From Streptomyces kurssanovii (GTDB lineage: Bacteria > Actinomycetota > Actinomycetes > Streptomycetales > Streptomycetaceae), in NCBI RefSeq assembly GCF_014649695.1, contig NZ_BMTN01000019.1:62001-126000 (forward strand): 64,000 nucleotides of DNA, in the 5' to 3' direction. The position numbers and the translations under genes are program-made. Numbering within the stretch: position 1 is the first letter of the stretch; each line of letters opens with the position of its first letter. Under the pieces are notes generated by a model. It searched no databases and was not told the origin of the DNA. It saw only the letters and a program-made list of their open reading frames with translations. This document shows positions 51,063-60,080 of the stretch, in pieces.

Positions 51063-51863
51063 GTGACCCAAGCACGGCAGCACAGCATCCAGGTCGTCGC
51101 CCACCGCGGCGCCTCCGAAGACGCCCCCGAGCACACCCTGGCCGCCTACCGGAGGGCGATCGAGGACGGCGCGGACGCCCTCGAATGCGATGTACGGCTC
51201 ACCGCCGACGGTCATCTGGTGTGCGTCCACGACCGCCGGGTGAACCGCACGTCCAACGGGCGGGGCGCGGTCTCGGCCCTGGAGCTCGCGGATCTCGCGG
51301 CCCTCGACTTCGGTTCGTGGAAGGACGCGGCCGAGAGCCCCGACTGGAAGGACCCCTCCCTCACCTCCGTGCTCACGCTGGAGCGGCTGCTGGAGCTGGT
51401 GGCCGACGCGGGACGCCGTGTCGAGCTGGCCATCGAGACCAAGCACCCCACACGCTGGGCGGGACAGGTGGAGGAGCGGCTGCTCCAGCTGCTGGGACGG
51501 TTCGGGCTGGCCGCGCCGGAGTCGCCCACCGACTCCGCGGTCCGGGTCATGAGCTTCTCCGCCCGCTCCCTCAGCCGGATCTCCGCGGCCGCGCCGACGC
51601 TCCCCACCGTGTACCTGATGCAGTTCATGACGCCACGGATCCGCGACGTTCGGCTGCCCGCCGGTGCGCGGATCGCCGGTCCGGGCATCCGGGTCGTACG
51701 CAACCACCCGGGCTACGTCGCCAGGCTGCACCGCGCGGGCCACCGCGTCCATGTCTGGACCGTGAACGAGCCGGAGGACGTCGAGCTCTGTGCGCGGCTC
51801 GGCGTGGAGGCCATCATCACCAACCGCCCCAAACAGGTGCTCGAACAGCTGGGCCGCCTCTGA
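51063..51863 (+). CDS. Glycerophosphodiester phosphodiesterase
   Basis: A 266-residue TIM-barrel enzyme hydrolysing glycerophosphodiesters to glycerol-3-phosphate and an alcohol. Signatures are VVAHRGASEDAPEHTLAAYRRAIEDGADALECDVRLTADGHLVCVHDRRVNRTSNG (catalytic H-R, metal Glu and Asp), VELAIETKHP and VHVWTVNEPEDVELCARLGVEAIITNRP. No signal peptide, so it is cytoplasmic. The start is GTG 51063. Confidence 0.95.
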   Translation: MTQARQHSIQVVAHRGASEDAPEHTLAAYRRAIEDGADALECDVRLTADGHLVCVHDRRVNRTSNGRGAVSALELADLAALDFGSWKDAAESPDWKDPSLTSVLTLERLLELVADAGRRVELAIETKHPTRWAGQVEERLLQLLGRFGLAAPESPTDSAVRVMSFSARSLSRISAAAPTLPTVYLMQFMTPRIRDVRLPAGARIAGPGIRVVRNHPGYVARLHRAGHRVHVWTVNEPEDVELCARLGVEAIITNRPKQVLEQLGRL

Positions 51864-51866
51864 TCC

Positions 51867-51896
51867 GGCCCGCCGGGCCTTCGGCCCGCGGGCGGC
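51867..51896 (+). terminator. Hairpin after the GDPD gene
   Basis: GGCCCGCCGGGCC with GGCCCGCGGGC around TTC; one bulge. Confidence 0.5.
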
Positions 51897-52041
51897 TCCG
51901 GGGCTCCTCGCGAGGAGTGCACCGGCGCGTTCGGCGCGTACGCGATCGTGTCGAGTACGTCACTGCTCCGCCCTTGGCCGGTTTCCGGTCCAGTCCATTG
52001 GGGCATTCACACCGTGGCGTGGGGCAAAGGAGGTCTCGGGG

Positions 52042-52554
52042 GTGGCGTTTGTGGTGGCACAGGAGGTGCCCACGTCGTCGAGCATGGCCGTACCCCATGG
52101 CCCTGCGGGCGTGGGTGAGGCGCGACACAGGATGCGCGAGCAGCTGAACCGCAGTGGTGTCCCGGAAACGGTCGTCGACGACGCAGTGCTGATCCTCTCC
52201 GAGCTGCTCAGCAACGCCTGCCGGCACGGCAGGCCGTTGGGGAACGGGGACGCGGGGGACGGTGACGTACGGGCCGCGTGGCGAGTCGACAAAGCGGGGC
52301 GGCTCACGGTCGAGGTGACGGACGGAGGCGGTCCCACCCGCCCGGTTCCGGCCACGCCCTCGGTCACCGCACGAGGCGGCCGTGGGCTCAACATCATCAC
52401 GGCGCTGGCGCAGGAGTGGGGAGTGCGTGACAGCGCGGCCGGGGAGGTCACCGTCTGGGTGATCGTCACGGAAGGGCACCGCCGCGAGGACTTCGCTACG
52501 CGCGTCGGCGGTCCCGCGTTCGACTTCGCGGACGCTTTCGACGATCTCGACTGA
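52042..52554 (+). CDS. RsbW-like ATP-binding (HATPase_c_2) regulatory protein
   Basis: A 170-residue GHKL-fold protein of the anti-sigma kinase type. N box LILSELLSNACRHG, G1 box VTDGGGPTRP, G2 box GGRGLNIITALAQEWG. GTG 52042 follows AAAGGAGG. Such proteins bind sigma factors or anti-sigma antagonists in Streptomyces, where dozens of paralogues exist; SigF or SigN are possible distant clients, but no link is shown here. The acidic tail (DFADAFDDLD) is short. Confidence 0.9.
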   Translation: MAFVVAQEVPTSSSMAVPHGPAGVGEARHRMREQLNRSGVPETVVDDAVLILSELLSNACRHGRPLGNGDAGDGDVRAAWRVDKAGRLTVEVTDGGGPTRPVPATPSVTARGGRGLNIITALAQEWGVRDSAAGEVTVWVIVTEGHRREDFATRVGGPAFDFADAFDDLD

Positions 52555-52965
52555 CGTCTGCCCGCAGGGCTTTCGACCGGTGCCCGCGGAGGCCCGGATC
52601 GGACCGGGGGAGGACCACGGCCGGTGCCGGAGCGGACGCGCCGCTCCGGTTCGGACGAACGGTTCGGGCGGCCTCCGGCGGGTGCAGCGGTTCCGGTGAC
52701 TTCAGCGATTCCGGCGGCTCCGGTGGTCCCAGCGGTTCCGGCCCGCTCCAGTGGTCTCTGCGGTTCCGGTGGCTCCGGCGGCCGGCGCCGCCGACAGGTT
52801 CAGCGCCATCGGAATCCGCGGCGACTTCAGGCGCCATCGGCAGCTTCGACGACCTCGGCGGCGTGGACTTCCGGGGCGCCTCGCCCCGCTGCTCCCCCAC
52901 GGAGGCGGCGTACGGCTAGGCTCGCGCCCGACACAGCACCGCCGCAATCGGGAGAAAGCCACACC
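52555..52965. other. Gene-free region with degenerate GC-rich repeats
   Basis: 411 bases between the RsbW-like gene and the DUF5926 gene. Positions 52640-52800 contain many imperfect copies of a TTCCGGYGG-like unit. The ribosome site GGGAGAAAG at about 52950 belongs to the next gene. No coding sequence is supported. Confidence 0.45.
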
Positions 52966-53958
52966 ATGGCCAAGAAGCGCCCCCAGACGAAGGCGACGAA
53001 GCCTCAGCTCAGGAACGGGGCCCGCACCGCAGGCGTCGACGAGCCGGTCCCGGTGGTGGGAGCCCGCGAGCCCTGCCCCTGCGGCTCCGGCCGTCGCTAC
53101 AAGGCATGTCACGGCCGGGCGGCGTCCCACGCCGTGACGGAGCTGGTCCAGCGCCCCTTCGAGGGGCTGCCGGGCGAGTGCGACTGGGTGGCCCTGCGCG
53201 AGCTGGTGCCCGCCGCGACCGTGGAACTCACCCTGAAGGGCGGCCTTCCCGAGGGCGTGCCCTCCGTGACGCTCGCGACGGTACTGCCGATGGCATGGCC
53301 TGCCCTGCGGCGCGACGACGGCTCCGTCCTCCTCGGCCTGCAGAACGACACCCCCTCCGGTGATCTCAGCCGCGACCTCGCCGGAACGCTGCAGCGTGCG
53401 CTCACCGCCGAGCCCGGCACCCCGGTCACCGCCGCCGCCGCGCCGGCCGAGGGCGTGCGGCTCCAGGACCTGCTCGACCCGGACGCCGCTTTCGAGCCGA
53501 CCGTCCACTCCGGTTTCGAGTTCTGGGTCCCGGCTTCGGCCGACCAGGCCTCCCCCGAGGTGGCCGCCTCCCTCGAGCGCGCCAACGCGGCGGCGATCCC
53601 GACGGTGAAGCTCTCCGGCGTCGACGCCGCCTACTGGTGCGAGACGCCGGACAAGAACCACCTCCGCTGGGTCATGCCGCACCCCGAGGAGCAGCTGCTC
53701 GACGCGCTGGCGAGGCTGCACGCGGCGGGCACCTCTTCGCTCGGCGAAGGGACCCGTCTGGTGGGCTCCTTCCGTGCGCACGGGCTGATGGTTCCGGTGT
53801 GGGACCTGCCGACCACGATGGGCGCCGAGGAGTGCGAGAAGCCCGCCGCCGAGTTCGCCGAGCGGCTGACCACCGCGCTGAAGAGCGACGCCCCGCTCAC
53901 CGCCGAGGAACGCCGGTCACGCGGCGGTCTCACGAACCGCCAGGTGACGCTCAGCTGA
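52966..53958 (+). CDS. DUF5926 family protein with SEC-C zinc motif
   Basis: A 330-residue cytoplasmic protein. The basic N-terminus (MAKKRPQTKATKPQLRNG) leads to a SEC-C-type zinc motif (EPCPCGSGRRYKACHG), like that at the SecA C-terminus. The remaining 270 residues form a conserved actinobacterial domain of unknown fold (LRWVMPHPEEQLLDALARLHAAG...RSRGGLTNRQVTLS). The conserved motif may bind nucleic acid or ribosome-associated partners; function unknown. Confidence 0.9.
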   Translation: MAKKRPQTKATKPQLRNGARTAGVDEPVPVVGAREPCPCGSGRRYKACHGRAASHAVTELVQRPFEGLPGECDWVALRELVPAATVELTLKGGLPEGVPSVTLATVLPMAWPALRRDDGSVLLGLQNDTPSGDLSRDLAGTLQRALTAEPGTPVTAAAAPAEGVRLQDLLDPDAAFEPTVHSGFEFWVPASADQASPEVAASLERANAAAIPTVKLSGVDAAYWCETPDKNHLRWVMPHPEEQLLDALARLHAAGTSSLGEGTRLVGSFRAHGLMVPVWDLPTTMGAEECEKPAAEFAERLTTALKSDAPLTAEERRSRGGLTNRQVTLS

Positions 53959-53984
53959 GAGTGACGATTACCGGCGCGAGACGG

Positions 53985-53998
53985 GTGACACCTGTCAC
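53985..53998. promoter_or_regulatory. Inverted repeat GTGACA-CC-TGTCAC
   Basis: Perfect 6-base arms, 27 bases past the DUF5926 stop. It contains GTGA and TCAC half-sites of the kind bound by BldD-like regulators. An AT-rich tract and the terminator at 54084-54123 follow. Confidence 0.4.
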
Positions 53999-54083
53999 AA
54001 CTCGCTCATTCGGAAGGTAAATCCCTGTCCGAATACGAGAGATCGAATTTGCGAACCGCAGATCTCTTGTTACCGTTCTAGAA

Positions 54084-54123
54084 GCCCGGTCGCTGGTGCA
54101 TCCCCCGTCGCCAGCGATCGGGC
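54084..54123. terminator. Bidirectional hairpin between convergent genes
   Basis: GCCCGGTCGCTGG with CCAGCGATCGGGC, one G-U pair and a 14-base loop, followed by GTTTCC. It serves the DUF5926 gene and the convergent secreted-protein gene, or a small RNA. Confidence 0.6.
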
Positions 54124-54152
54124 GTTTCCATTTCCCGGAGGCCTCCGGCGCT

Positions 54153-54788
54153 TCAACGGCCCGTGAACTCTTGGGAGTTGCTCCCAGAGCGGAGCAGCAG
54201 CGGCCCGTCCCCCGTTCCGTCGTGAACGGCGAACTCGGCGATCGCCCTGTAGTCGGAAGCACTGCCGGCCGAAGGCTCACGAGGAGTTTCGCAAGTGCGT
54301 GGCTCATCGCCCGCCTCGACCTTGCAGTTGGTCTGCACCGTGCGTCCGTCCGGTGCCATCAGAGCGAGTACGGACGTCAATTCCTCACCGGTCGCATTGC
54401 GGTAATAGGTGCGGCCCCAGGTACGGTCGCCCCGGGTGAGCACACAGGTCTGCGCCTCGATGCCGTCGGCAGAGGCGAGTTCCGGCCCACATCGGGAGTC
54501 CGTCCGCGGGACGGCGTCCCCGTCGCCGGCCTCTTCGCGTCCCGCGACCTCGCCAGGCTCGTCCCGGGCACCGGCGGCGCCGGCCGCTTCCACGTCGTCA
54601 CCCTCGGACACCTCGAGCCCCGGCAGCAGACCGGGTCCGGTCGTTCGGGGGCCCTTCGCGTCGTCGGCGGCGGTGGCTCCCGTTCCGGTCGCCGGTCGCG
54701 GCCCGGCCGCCGGTCCGGCCGACGCGACGATCGGTACCAGCGTGGCCGTCACCACGACGGCGGCGATCCCGATCATGCGGAGATTCAT
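54153..54788 (-). CDS. Secreted protein of unknown function
   Basis: A 211-residue exported protein. ATG 54788 gives the signal NLRMIGIAAVVVTATLVPIVASAGPA. An acidic Gly/Asp/Glu-rich stretch (50-100) precedes a C-terminal domain with Cys residues (SRCGPELASADGIEAQTCVL, TNCKVEAGDEPRTCETP) and GRTYYRNATGEELTSVLALMAPDGRTVQ, which suggests a small disulfide-bonded beta domain. GTG starts further upstream exist but would lengthen the n-region. No family recognised. Confidence 0.8.
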   Translation of the reverse strand: MNLRMIGIAAVVVTATLVPIVASAGPAAGPRPATGTGATAADDAKGPRTTGPGLLPGLEVSEGDDVEAAGAAGARDEPGEVAGREEAGDGDAVPRTDSRCGPELASADGIEAQTCVLTRGDRTWGRTYYRNATGEELTSVLALMAPDGRTVQTNCKVEAGDEPRTCETPREPSAGSASDYRAIAEFAVHDGTGDGPLLLRSGSNSQEFTGR

Positions 54789-54982
54789 GGGCACCTGCCG
54801 ACTGCGGGGTTGGGACACGACTGCCCGAAGATATCGGCGGACCGTGGCCCCAGGGCCCCCGCGCGCCCATATCCCTGCCGACTCGGCCGACCTGTACCCG
54901 TACGAGTGACGAGCCGGGCCCGGCGTAGCAGCCGTGGCGGCCGCCCGAGCGGCAGTTCACGACCGCGCTGCCGGGCCGGTGT

Positions 54983-55747
54983 TCAGTAGGTGAGCCGACT
55001 GCCCTCTCCCGCCTCCGGCGGATAGAGCCCGCTGCCGGGCGCACTACTCGCGCTCGCCTCGACAAGAGCGTCCACGACCGCCTCGACATCGGGCAGCCAC
55101 GGCGCCGCGGAACCGGGCAGCGGCGCCCGCTCCCACCGCACCTGACCGGTTCCGGTCTCCGAAGGGGGCAGCACCAGATAGCCGCCGCTGCCGTGGAAGC
55201 GCAGCGAACTGGGCACGCAGTCCTTGACGAAGAGCAGCTCCCCGAGCTGCTCCAGGGTGTACGGGGCCACCAGCAGCGACCAGCGGGTGGGGGTGGCGAC
55301 CACCGGTCCGAGTCGCATGTCCATCCGGTCCAGCACCGACAGCGCACGCGAGGCGGCCACCGCGGGCAGGCTCACGGCACAGGGCGCACGGCCTTCGCCG
55401 GAGCCGGTGGCCCGGGACGGGCCACCGGTGGCCAGCATGATCGGGGCAGTGGGCCGGTTGGTCCACCACCAGCGGATCATCCGCTCGTCGGTGGTCGCGG
55501 CGAGGAGGCCGGGATCGAAGGGGTGGGCGCCGGGGACGACGCACTCGGGGTCGGGGCAGGCGCACCCGCGGTCGCCGCGGCTTCTGCCGCGGCCCTCGGA
55601 CCGGTCACCACCGGCCGATTTCAGTCCTGCACCGGGGAGCACGGGCCATTGCCACTCGACGGCGAAGGTCAGCGCCGCTTCAAGCTGAACAGGCCCCTTC
55701 TTGCGCCGGTACCGGAGCCTGCGTCGCCTTCCGAGGATCTCGCGCAT
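54983..55747 (-). CDS. Prim-Pol-like protein lacking the catalytic acid pair
   Basis: A 254-residue protein of the bifunctional DNA primase/polymerase family. It has ALTFAVEWQWPVLPGAGL, the Cys cluster CACPDPECVVPGAHPFDP, TDERMIRWWWTNRPTAPIMLATGG and HGSGGYLVLPPSE, with the family spacing. Where the D-x-D metal pair is expected it reads CAVSLPAVAA, so polymerase or primase activity is unlikely. The N-terminus is Arg-rich (MREILGRRRRLRYRRKKG). ATG 55747 follows AAGGAA. Such degenerate copies are conserved on Streptomyces chromosomes (recalled, not checked). Confidence 0.85.
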   Translation of the reverse strand: MREILGRRRRLRYRRKKGPVQLEAALTFAVEWQWPVLPGAGLKSAGGDRSEGRGRSRGDRGCACPDPECVVPGAHPFDPGLLAATTDERMIRWWWTNRPTAPIMLATGGPSRATGSGEGRAPCAVSLPAVAASRALSVLDRMDMRLGPVVATPTRWSLLVAPYTLEQLGELLFVKDCVPSSLRFHGSGGYLVLPPSETGTGQVRWERAPLPGSAAPWLPDVEAVVDALVEASASSAPGSGLYPPEAGEGSRLTY

Positions 55748-56372
55748 GAGCGCTCGTTCCTTTCCGTTGAACGCCGGGGTCCACATCACATCAGGTGTGC
55801 AGCTCATTACTGTGCGTACAAGTGCGCGTACTGATCGGCGTCATCGCCCCTTGCCGCCGGCATGGGCGGGCCCCCGGTTTCGCCGGCGACAGGATCGTCG
55901 CCCGAGGGCCGAACGTGGGCTGTGGTCCATTAAACGTGTGGCGAGGGGTGGCGCGCGCCTGGCGCTTGCTGTCCCGCTGTACTTCTTCCCCGCCACTCGG
56001 GGATGAGGCGCGGCCTCCGGCTGTTAGGACGCCGGGGCCCGCGGCCAGGTTCCGGGGCGGTTCCAACTGCCCCTGGTCATCACCGTTTACGTACCCAGCA
56101 CGCTTGCAATGACGCTTTCCCCCCGAGCCTTCGCCCTGGAGGACCCCCTGCCGAACGCCCTCAGTCGACCCCAATCGACCGCCATCAGGTGCATTTTTCG
56201 GCCAAGTTAATGGGTACCCCCATATACCCCGGACACCACCAGTCCCACCGGGACAGTGCTGGACATCACCTTATGTGTGCGTGTAGATGTGGATGCACTG
56301 ATAGCGGCGCAGAATGACATGGGGGTTTGCGATGCTATTGAGCGAAACGCAACTGCCGGAAAGCCGGCTGCC
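55748..56372. other. Large intergenic region upstream of the PP2C-like gene
   Basis: 625 bases between divergent genes. Frames on both strands are short and without motifs. The distal half (56180-56340) is AT-richer and probably contains the promoter. A 14-codon open frame (56332-56376) precedes and overlaps the PP2C start (ATGA). Confidence 0.4.
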
Positions 56373-57785
56373 ATGAGCGCCCCTCACCTGCCGAAAGTGG
56401 CTGGAATCGACTCAACGGTTCCTGCCCCCGCGCACACTCCCTCAACCCTGCCCCCCGTCCCCACCGCGCCCCCCGCGGCCGGAGCGGTGCTTCAGGACCG
56501 CCTGGCCGGCTGGGTCTCGGACCTCACCACGCTCCATGAACTCACCGAGCGGCTGATCAGAACCGGCACCCTCGACGACGCCCTCGAGGAGTTGCTCGGC
56601 GCGGGCGCCGCACTCGTCGGTGCCCGCCGCGGCCTGGTCGTCCTCGAACCGCCCCGGGACGCCGCCCGCGACAGTCCGCTCGAGGACGACCGCGGTCCCG
56701 GCCTGGCCAAGGGCCTCGGACTCACCCGCTCCGACCTCGGCCATATCGAGACGGTCCCGCGCGGCGCGACGGCGTACGGCCGCATCCTCGAAGGCAGCCG
56801 CTCCGGCGTACCCGGAGCCATCGCCCATCCCGACCTGCTCGGCGACGACTCGCTCCACCCCCTGCACCGCGAGGTCGCCGTCCGCCTCGGCTATTCGGCC
56901 AGTTACACAGTGCCGCTGGCCACAGAGGGCTCCGGCACACTCGGCGCGGCCGTGTGGCTCTACGACGAACCGGCCGCCCCCGTCGAGCGCCAGTGCCACC
57001 TGGTCGGCCTCTACATGCGCTCCGCCACCGAGCACATGGCCCGTCTGCTCGAACTGGAGCAGGCGCGCGCGACCGTCGCGACCGTCGCCGAGGAGTTGCT
57101 GCCCAGCAGACTCCCCCGGGTGCCCGGCGTCCAGCTCGCCGCCAGGCATCACAGCGGCCCTCGCGGCGGCGGTGACTGGTACGACGCGCTGCCGCTGCCG
57201 GAGGGAGCCCTCGGACTCGCGGTCGGCTCGGTCAGCGGGTGCGGCCCCAGCGCGCTCGCCGCGATGGGCAGGCTGCGGGCCTCTCTGCGGGCGTACGCGG
57301 TGATGGAAGGGGAGGATCCGGTCGCGGTCCTGTCCGACCTCGAACTGCTGCTGCGTCTCACCGAGCCCGCGCGCACGGCGACCGCGCTCTTCGCCTACGC
57401 CGAACCCGCCGAGCGCAAGATCGTGCTGGCCGGCGCCGGCCACACGCCGCCGCTGGCGATCGGCGACCAGCGCACCGAGTTCGTCGAGACGTCGCTGTCG
57501 GCTCCGCTGGGGATGCTCGCCTGCTGGGAGGCGCCGAGCGTCGAACTCCGCCTCCGGCCGGGAGAAACGGTGCTGCTCTACACGGACGGACTGCTGCGGC
57601 GCACCGGCGACCCCGTGGACCGCGCCTTCACCCGGCTCCACGCCGCGGCGGCGGGCGTTCCGCGAGCGCTGCGTGGCGACCCTGCGGCGATCGCCGACCA
57701 CGTCCTGCGGACCATGCTCCCCGACGGACCGGAGGGCACCGGCGACGGGGAGGACATCGTCCTGCTCGCTGCCCGATTTGACTGA
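56373..57785 (+). CDS. GAF/PP2C (SpoIIE-type) protein with altered metal site
   Basis: A 470-residue protein. Residues 40-225 are a GAF-like sensor; 230-470 are a SpoIIE/RsbU phosphatase domain. D268 (GGDWYDALP), the AGHTPPL turn, LLYTDGLLRR and GEDIVLLAARFD keep the usual acidic residues. The central metal motif, normally GDVxGHG, reads VGSVSGCG with S286 in place of Asp, so phosphatase activity may be weak or absent. RsbU/RsbP-type phosphatases activate partner-switching antagonists, and RsbW-like genes flank it. ATG 56373 is chosen; upstream starts (GTG 56256, ATG 56319) are possible. Confidence 0.85.
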   Translation: MSAPHLPKVAGIDSTVPAPAHTPSTLPPVPTAPPAAGAVLQDRLAGWVSDLTTLHELTERLIRTGTLDDALEELLGAGAALVGARRGLVVLEPPRDAARDSPLEDDRGPGLAKGLGLTRSDLGHIETVPRGATAYGRILEGSRSGVPGAIAHPDLLGDDSLHPLHREVAVRLGYSASYTVPLATEGSGTLGAAVWLYDEPAAPVERQCHLVGLYMRSATEHMARLLELEQARATVATVAEELLPSRLPRVPGVQLAARHHSGPRGGGDWYDALPLPEGALGLAVGSVSGCGPSALAAMGRLRASLRAYAVMEGEDPVAVLSDLELLLRLTEPARTATALFAYAEPAERKIVLAGAGHTPPLAIGDQRTEFVETSLSAPLGMLACWEAPSVELRLRPGETVLLYTDGLLRRTGDPVDRAFTRLHAAAAGVPRALRGDPAAIADHVLRTMLPDGPEGTGDGEDIVLLAARFD

Positions 57786-57904
57786 TTCCTCACACGCTTT
57801 CCGGGCTCTTCCGGTCGCACATACGATGGAAGCGTCCCCTCGCCGACCCGGCGGAGGGGGCAAGGTGTCGTAACGGTCAAGGCCGACAAGCCCAGGAGGC
57901 AGAC

Positions 57905-59392
57905 GTGGCTGAGGAGCTCACCCCGGCGGAAACCGATCTTGCTGCGGACGCAGCAGGCGCGGAGGGCGAGGAGCAGCCGATCAAGCAGCGCAAGAACGGC
58001 CTGTACCCGGGCGTGTCCGACGAGCTGGCCGAGAACATGACCACCGGCTGGGCCGACACGGAGCTGCACGGTCTCGAGCCCATCGCACAGGCCGTGCACA
58101 CCGCAGCCCGCCGGGCCGCACTCTCGGCGCGCTTCCCCGGCGAGCGACTGGTCGTCCCCGCCGGCAACCTGAAGACCCGCTCGAACGACACCGAGTACAG
58201 CTTCCGCGCCTCGACCGAGTACGCGTACCTGACCGGCGACCAGACCGAGGACGGTGTCCTGGTGCTGGAGCCCAGGGGCGAGGGCCACGTCGCCACCATC
58301 TACCTCCTGCCGCGCTCCAACCGTGAGAACGGCGAGTTCTGGCTGTCGGGCCATGGAGAGCTGTGGGTCGGCCGCCGCCACTCCCTCGCGGAGGCCGAGC
58401 AGCTGCTGGGCATTCCCGCCCAGGACGTCCGGGAGCTGGCCGGCAAGCTGAGCGAGGCCACCGGCCCGGTACGGGTCGTCCGCGGCCACGATGCCTCCAT
58501 CGAGGCCGCGCTGACCGACAAGGTCACCAAGGAGCGCGACGAGGAGCTGCGCGTCTTCCTCTCGGAAGCCCGCACCGTGAAGGACGAGTTCGAGATCGGC
58601 GAGCTGCAGAAGGCGTGCGACTCCACCGCCCGCGGCTTCGAAGACGTCGTCAAGGTCCTCGACAAGGCGCAGGCCACCAGCGAGCGCTACATCGAGGGCA
58701 CGTTCTTCCTGCGCGCCCGGGTCGAGGGCAACGACGTCGGCTACGGCTCCATCTGCGCCGCCGGCCCGCACGCGACCACCCTGCACTGGGTGCGCAACGA
58801 CGGTCCCGTCCGCTCCGGCGACCTGCTGCTGCTCGACGCCGGTGTGGAGACCCACACGCTCTACACCGCGGACGTCACCCGCACGCTGCCCATCAGCGGC
58901 CGGTACACCGAGATCCAGCGCAAGATCTACGACGCCGTGTACGAGGCCCAGGAGGCCGGTATCGCCGCCGTCAGGCCCGGCGCCAAGTACCGCGACTTCC
59001 ACGACGCCTCGCAGCGGGTGCTCGCCGAGAAGCTCGTCGAGTGGGGTCTGGTCGAAGGCCCCGTAGAGCGGGTGATCGAACTGGGCCTGCAGCGCCGCTG
59101 GACGCTCCACGGCACCGGCCACATGCTCGGCATGGACGTCCACGACTGCGCCGCCGCACGCACGGAGGCGTACGTCGACGGCACCCTCGAGCCGGGCATG
59201 TGCCTGACCGTCGAGCCCGGTCTGTACTTCCAGGCCGACGACCTGACCGTGCCCGAGGAGTACCGCGGCATCGGCGTCCGCATCGAGGACGACATCCTCG
59301 TCACCGAGGACGGCAACAGGAACCTCTCCGCCGCGCTGCCGCGCCAGGCCGACGAGGTCGAGGCCTGGATGGCCTCGCTCCAGCAGAGCTGA
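57905..59392 (+). CDS. pepP: Aminopeptidase P (Xaa-Pro aminopeptidase, M24B)
   Basis: A 495-residue dimetal peptidase releasing N-terminal residues before proline. The metal ligands are Asp in LLLLDAGVETH, Asp in YTADVTRTLP, His in HGTGHMLGMDVHDC, Glu in TVEPGLYFQ and Glu in GIGVRIEDDILVTEDG. The N-terminal creatinase-like domain (EYSFRASTEYAYLTG) is present. GTG 57905 follows CAGGAGG. No signal peptide, so it is cytoplasmic. Confidence 0.96.
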   Translation: MAEELTPAETDLAADAAGAEGEEQPIKQRKNGLYPGVSDELAENMTTGWADTELHGLEPIAQAVHTAARRAALSARFPGERLVVPAGNLKTRSNDTEYSFRASTEYAYLTGDQTEDGVLVLEPRGEGHVATIYLLPRSNRENGEFWLSGHGELWVGRRHSLAEAEQLLGIPAQDVRELAGKLSEATGPVRVVRGHDASIEAALTDKVTKERDEELRVFLSEARTVKDEFEIGELQKACDSTARGFEDVVKVLDKAQATSERYIEGTFFLRARVEGNDVGYGSICAAGPHATTLHWVRNDGPVRSGDLLLLDAGVETHTLYTADVTRTLPISGRYTEIQRKIYDAVYEAQEAGIAAVRPGAKYRDFHDASQRVLAEKLVEWGLVEGPVERVIELGLQRRWTLHGTGHMLGMDVHDCAAARTEAYVDGTLEPGMCLTVEPGLYFQADDLTVPEEYRGIGVRIEDDILVTEDGNRNLSAALPRQADEVEAWMASLQQS

Positions 59393-59426
59393 TCCGACGG
59401 GACACCGCCGGGTGAGGGCGCGCTGC

Positions 59427-59888
59427 TCAGGACACGCCGAGCAGCGCGCCCTCCCGCCATTTGAGGATCTTGTCGAAGCTGACCACGGCACCGCGCCCGG
59501 GGCTGTTGCGGACGTGGACATGATCGGCGAGCTGCTCGATCAGGCACAGACCCCGGCCGCTCTCGGCATGGTCGGGTGCCGGGGCGGCGCTGTGGCCGCG
59601 CAGGGTGGCGCCCCCGACGGGAAAGCCGGGGCCCGAATCGGCCACCTCGATGCGGCACTTCTCGCCGTCCAGGTAGGCCGTCACGCGGTAGTCCCTGGAC
59701 GCTTCGTCGGTGTCCCGGCAGCCGCCGTGCTCGACGGCGTTGGCGCACGCCTCGGTCAGCGCGACCGACAGGTCGTAGGAGACGTCCGGATCGACGCCCG
59801 CGGTCTCCATGGTGCCCAGCAACAGGCGCCGTGCGAGCGGCACGCTCGCAGCCTCGCGCCGCAAATGGAGGGACCACCAGATGCTCAT
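59427..59888 (-). CDS. RsbW-like ATP-binding protein
   Basis: A 153-residue GHKL-fold protein: N box LSVALTEACANAVEHGG, G1 VADSGPGFPVGG, G2 ESGRGLCLIEQLADHV. ATG 59888 (SIWWSLHLRREAASVPLARRLLLG) follows GGAGG. It is convergent with pepP. Like the copy at 52042 it probably belongs to a sigma/anti-sigma partner-switching network; a partner is not identifiable here. Confidence 0.9.
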   Translation of the reverse strand: MSIWWSLHLRREAASVPLARRLLLGTMETAGVDPDVSYDLSVALTEACANAVEHGGCRDTDEASRDYRVTAYLDGEKCRIEVADSGPGFPVGGATLRGHSAAPAPDHAESGRGLCLIEQLADHVHVRNSPGRGAVVSFDKILKWREGALLGVS

Positions 59889-60080
59889 GCTCCAGCCTCC
59901 TGGCCGCGGCTCGACATACCGATACGTATTGCCCCAAGGCACGCTGCGTAAGCGCATCGTCGCGCTGACGGCCCTCGTTCGGCGGATGCGCGGTCCCCGC
60001 CCACCGGTGTATGTCGGCAAAAGGGATCTTCCGGACCTGCCGTACGGCCGTCCGTACCGCAGTGCGATGATGAGCCGGCC

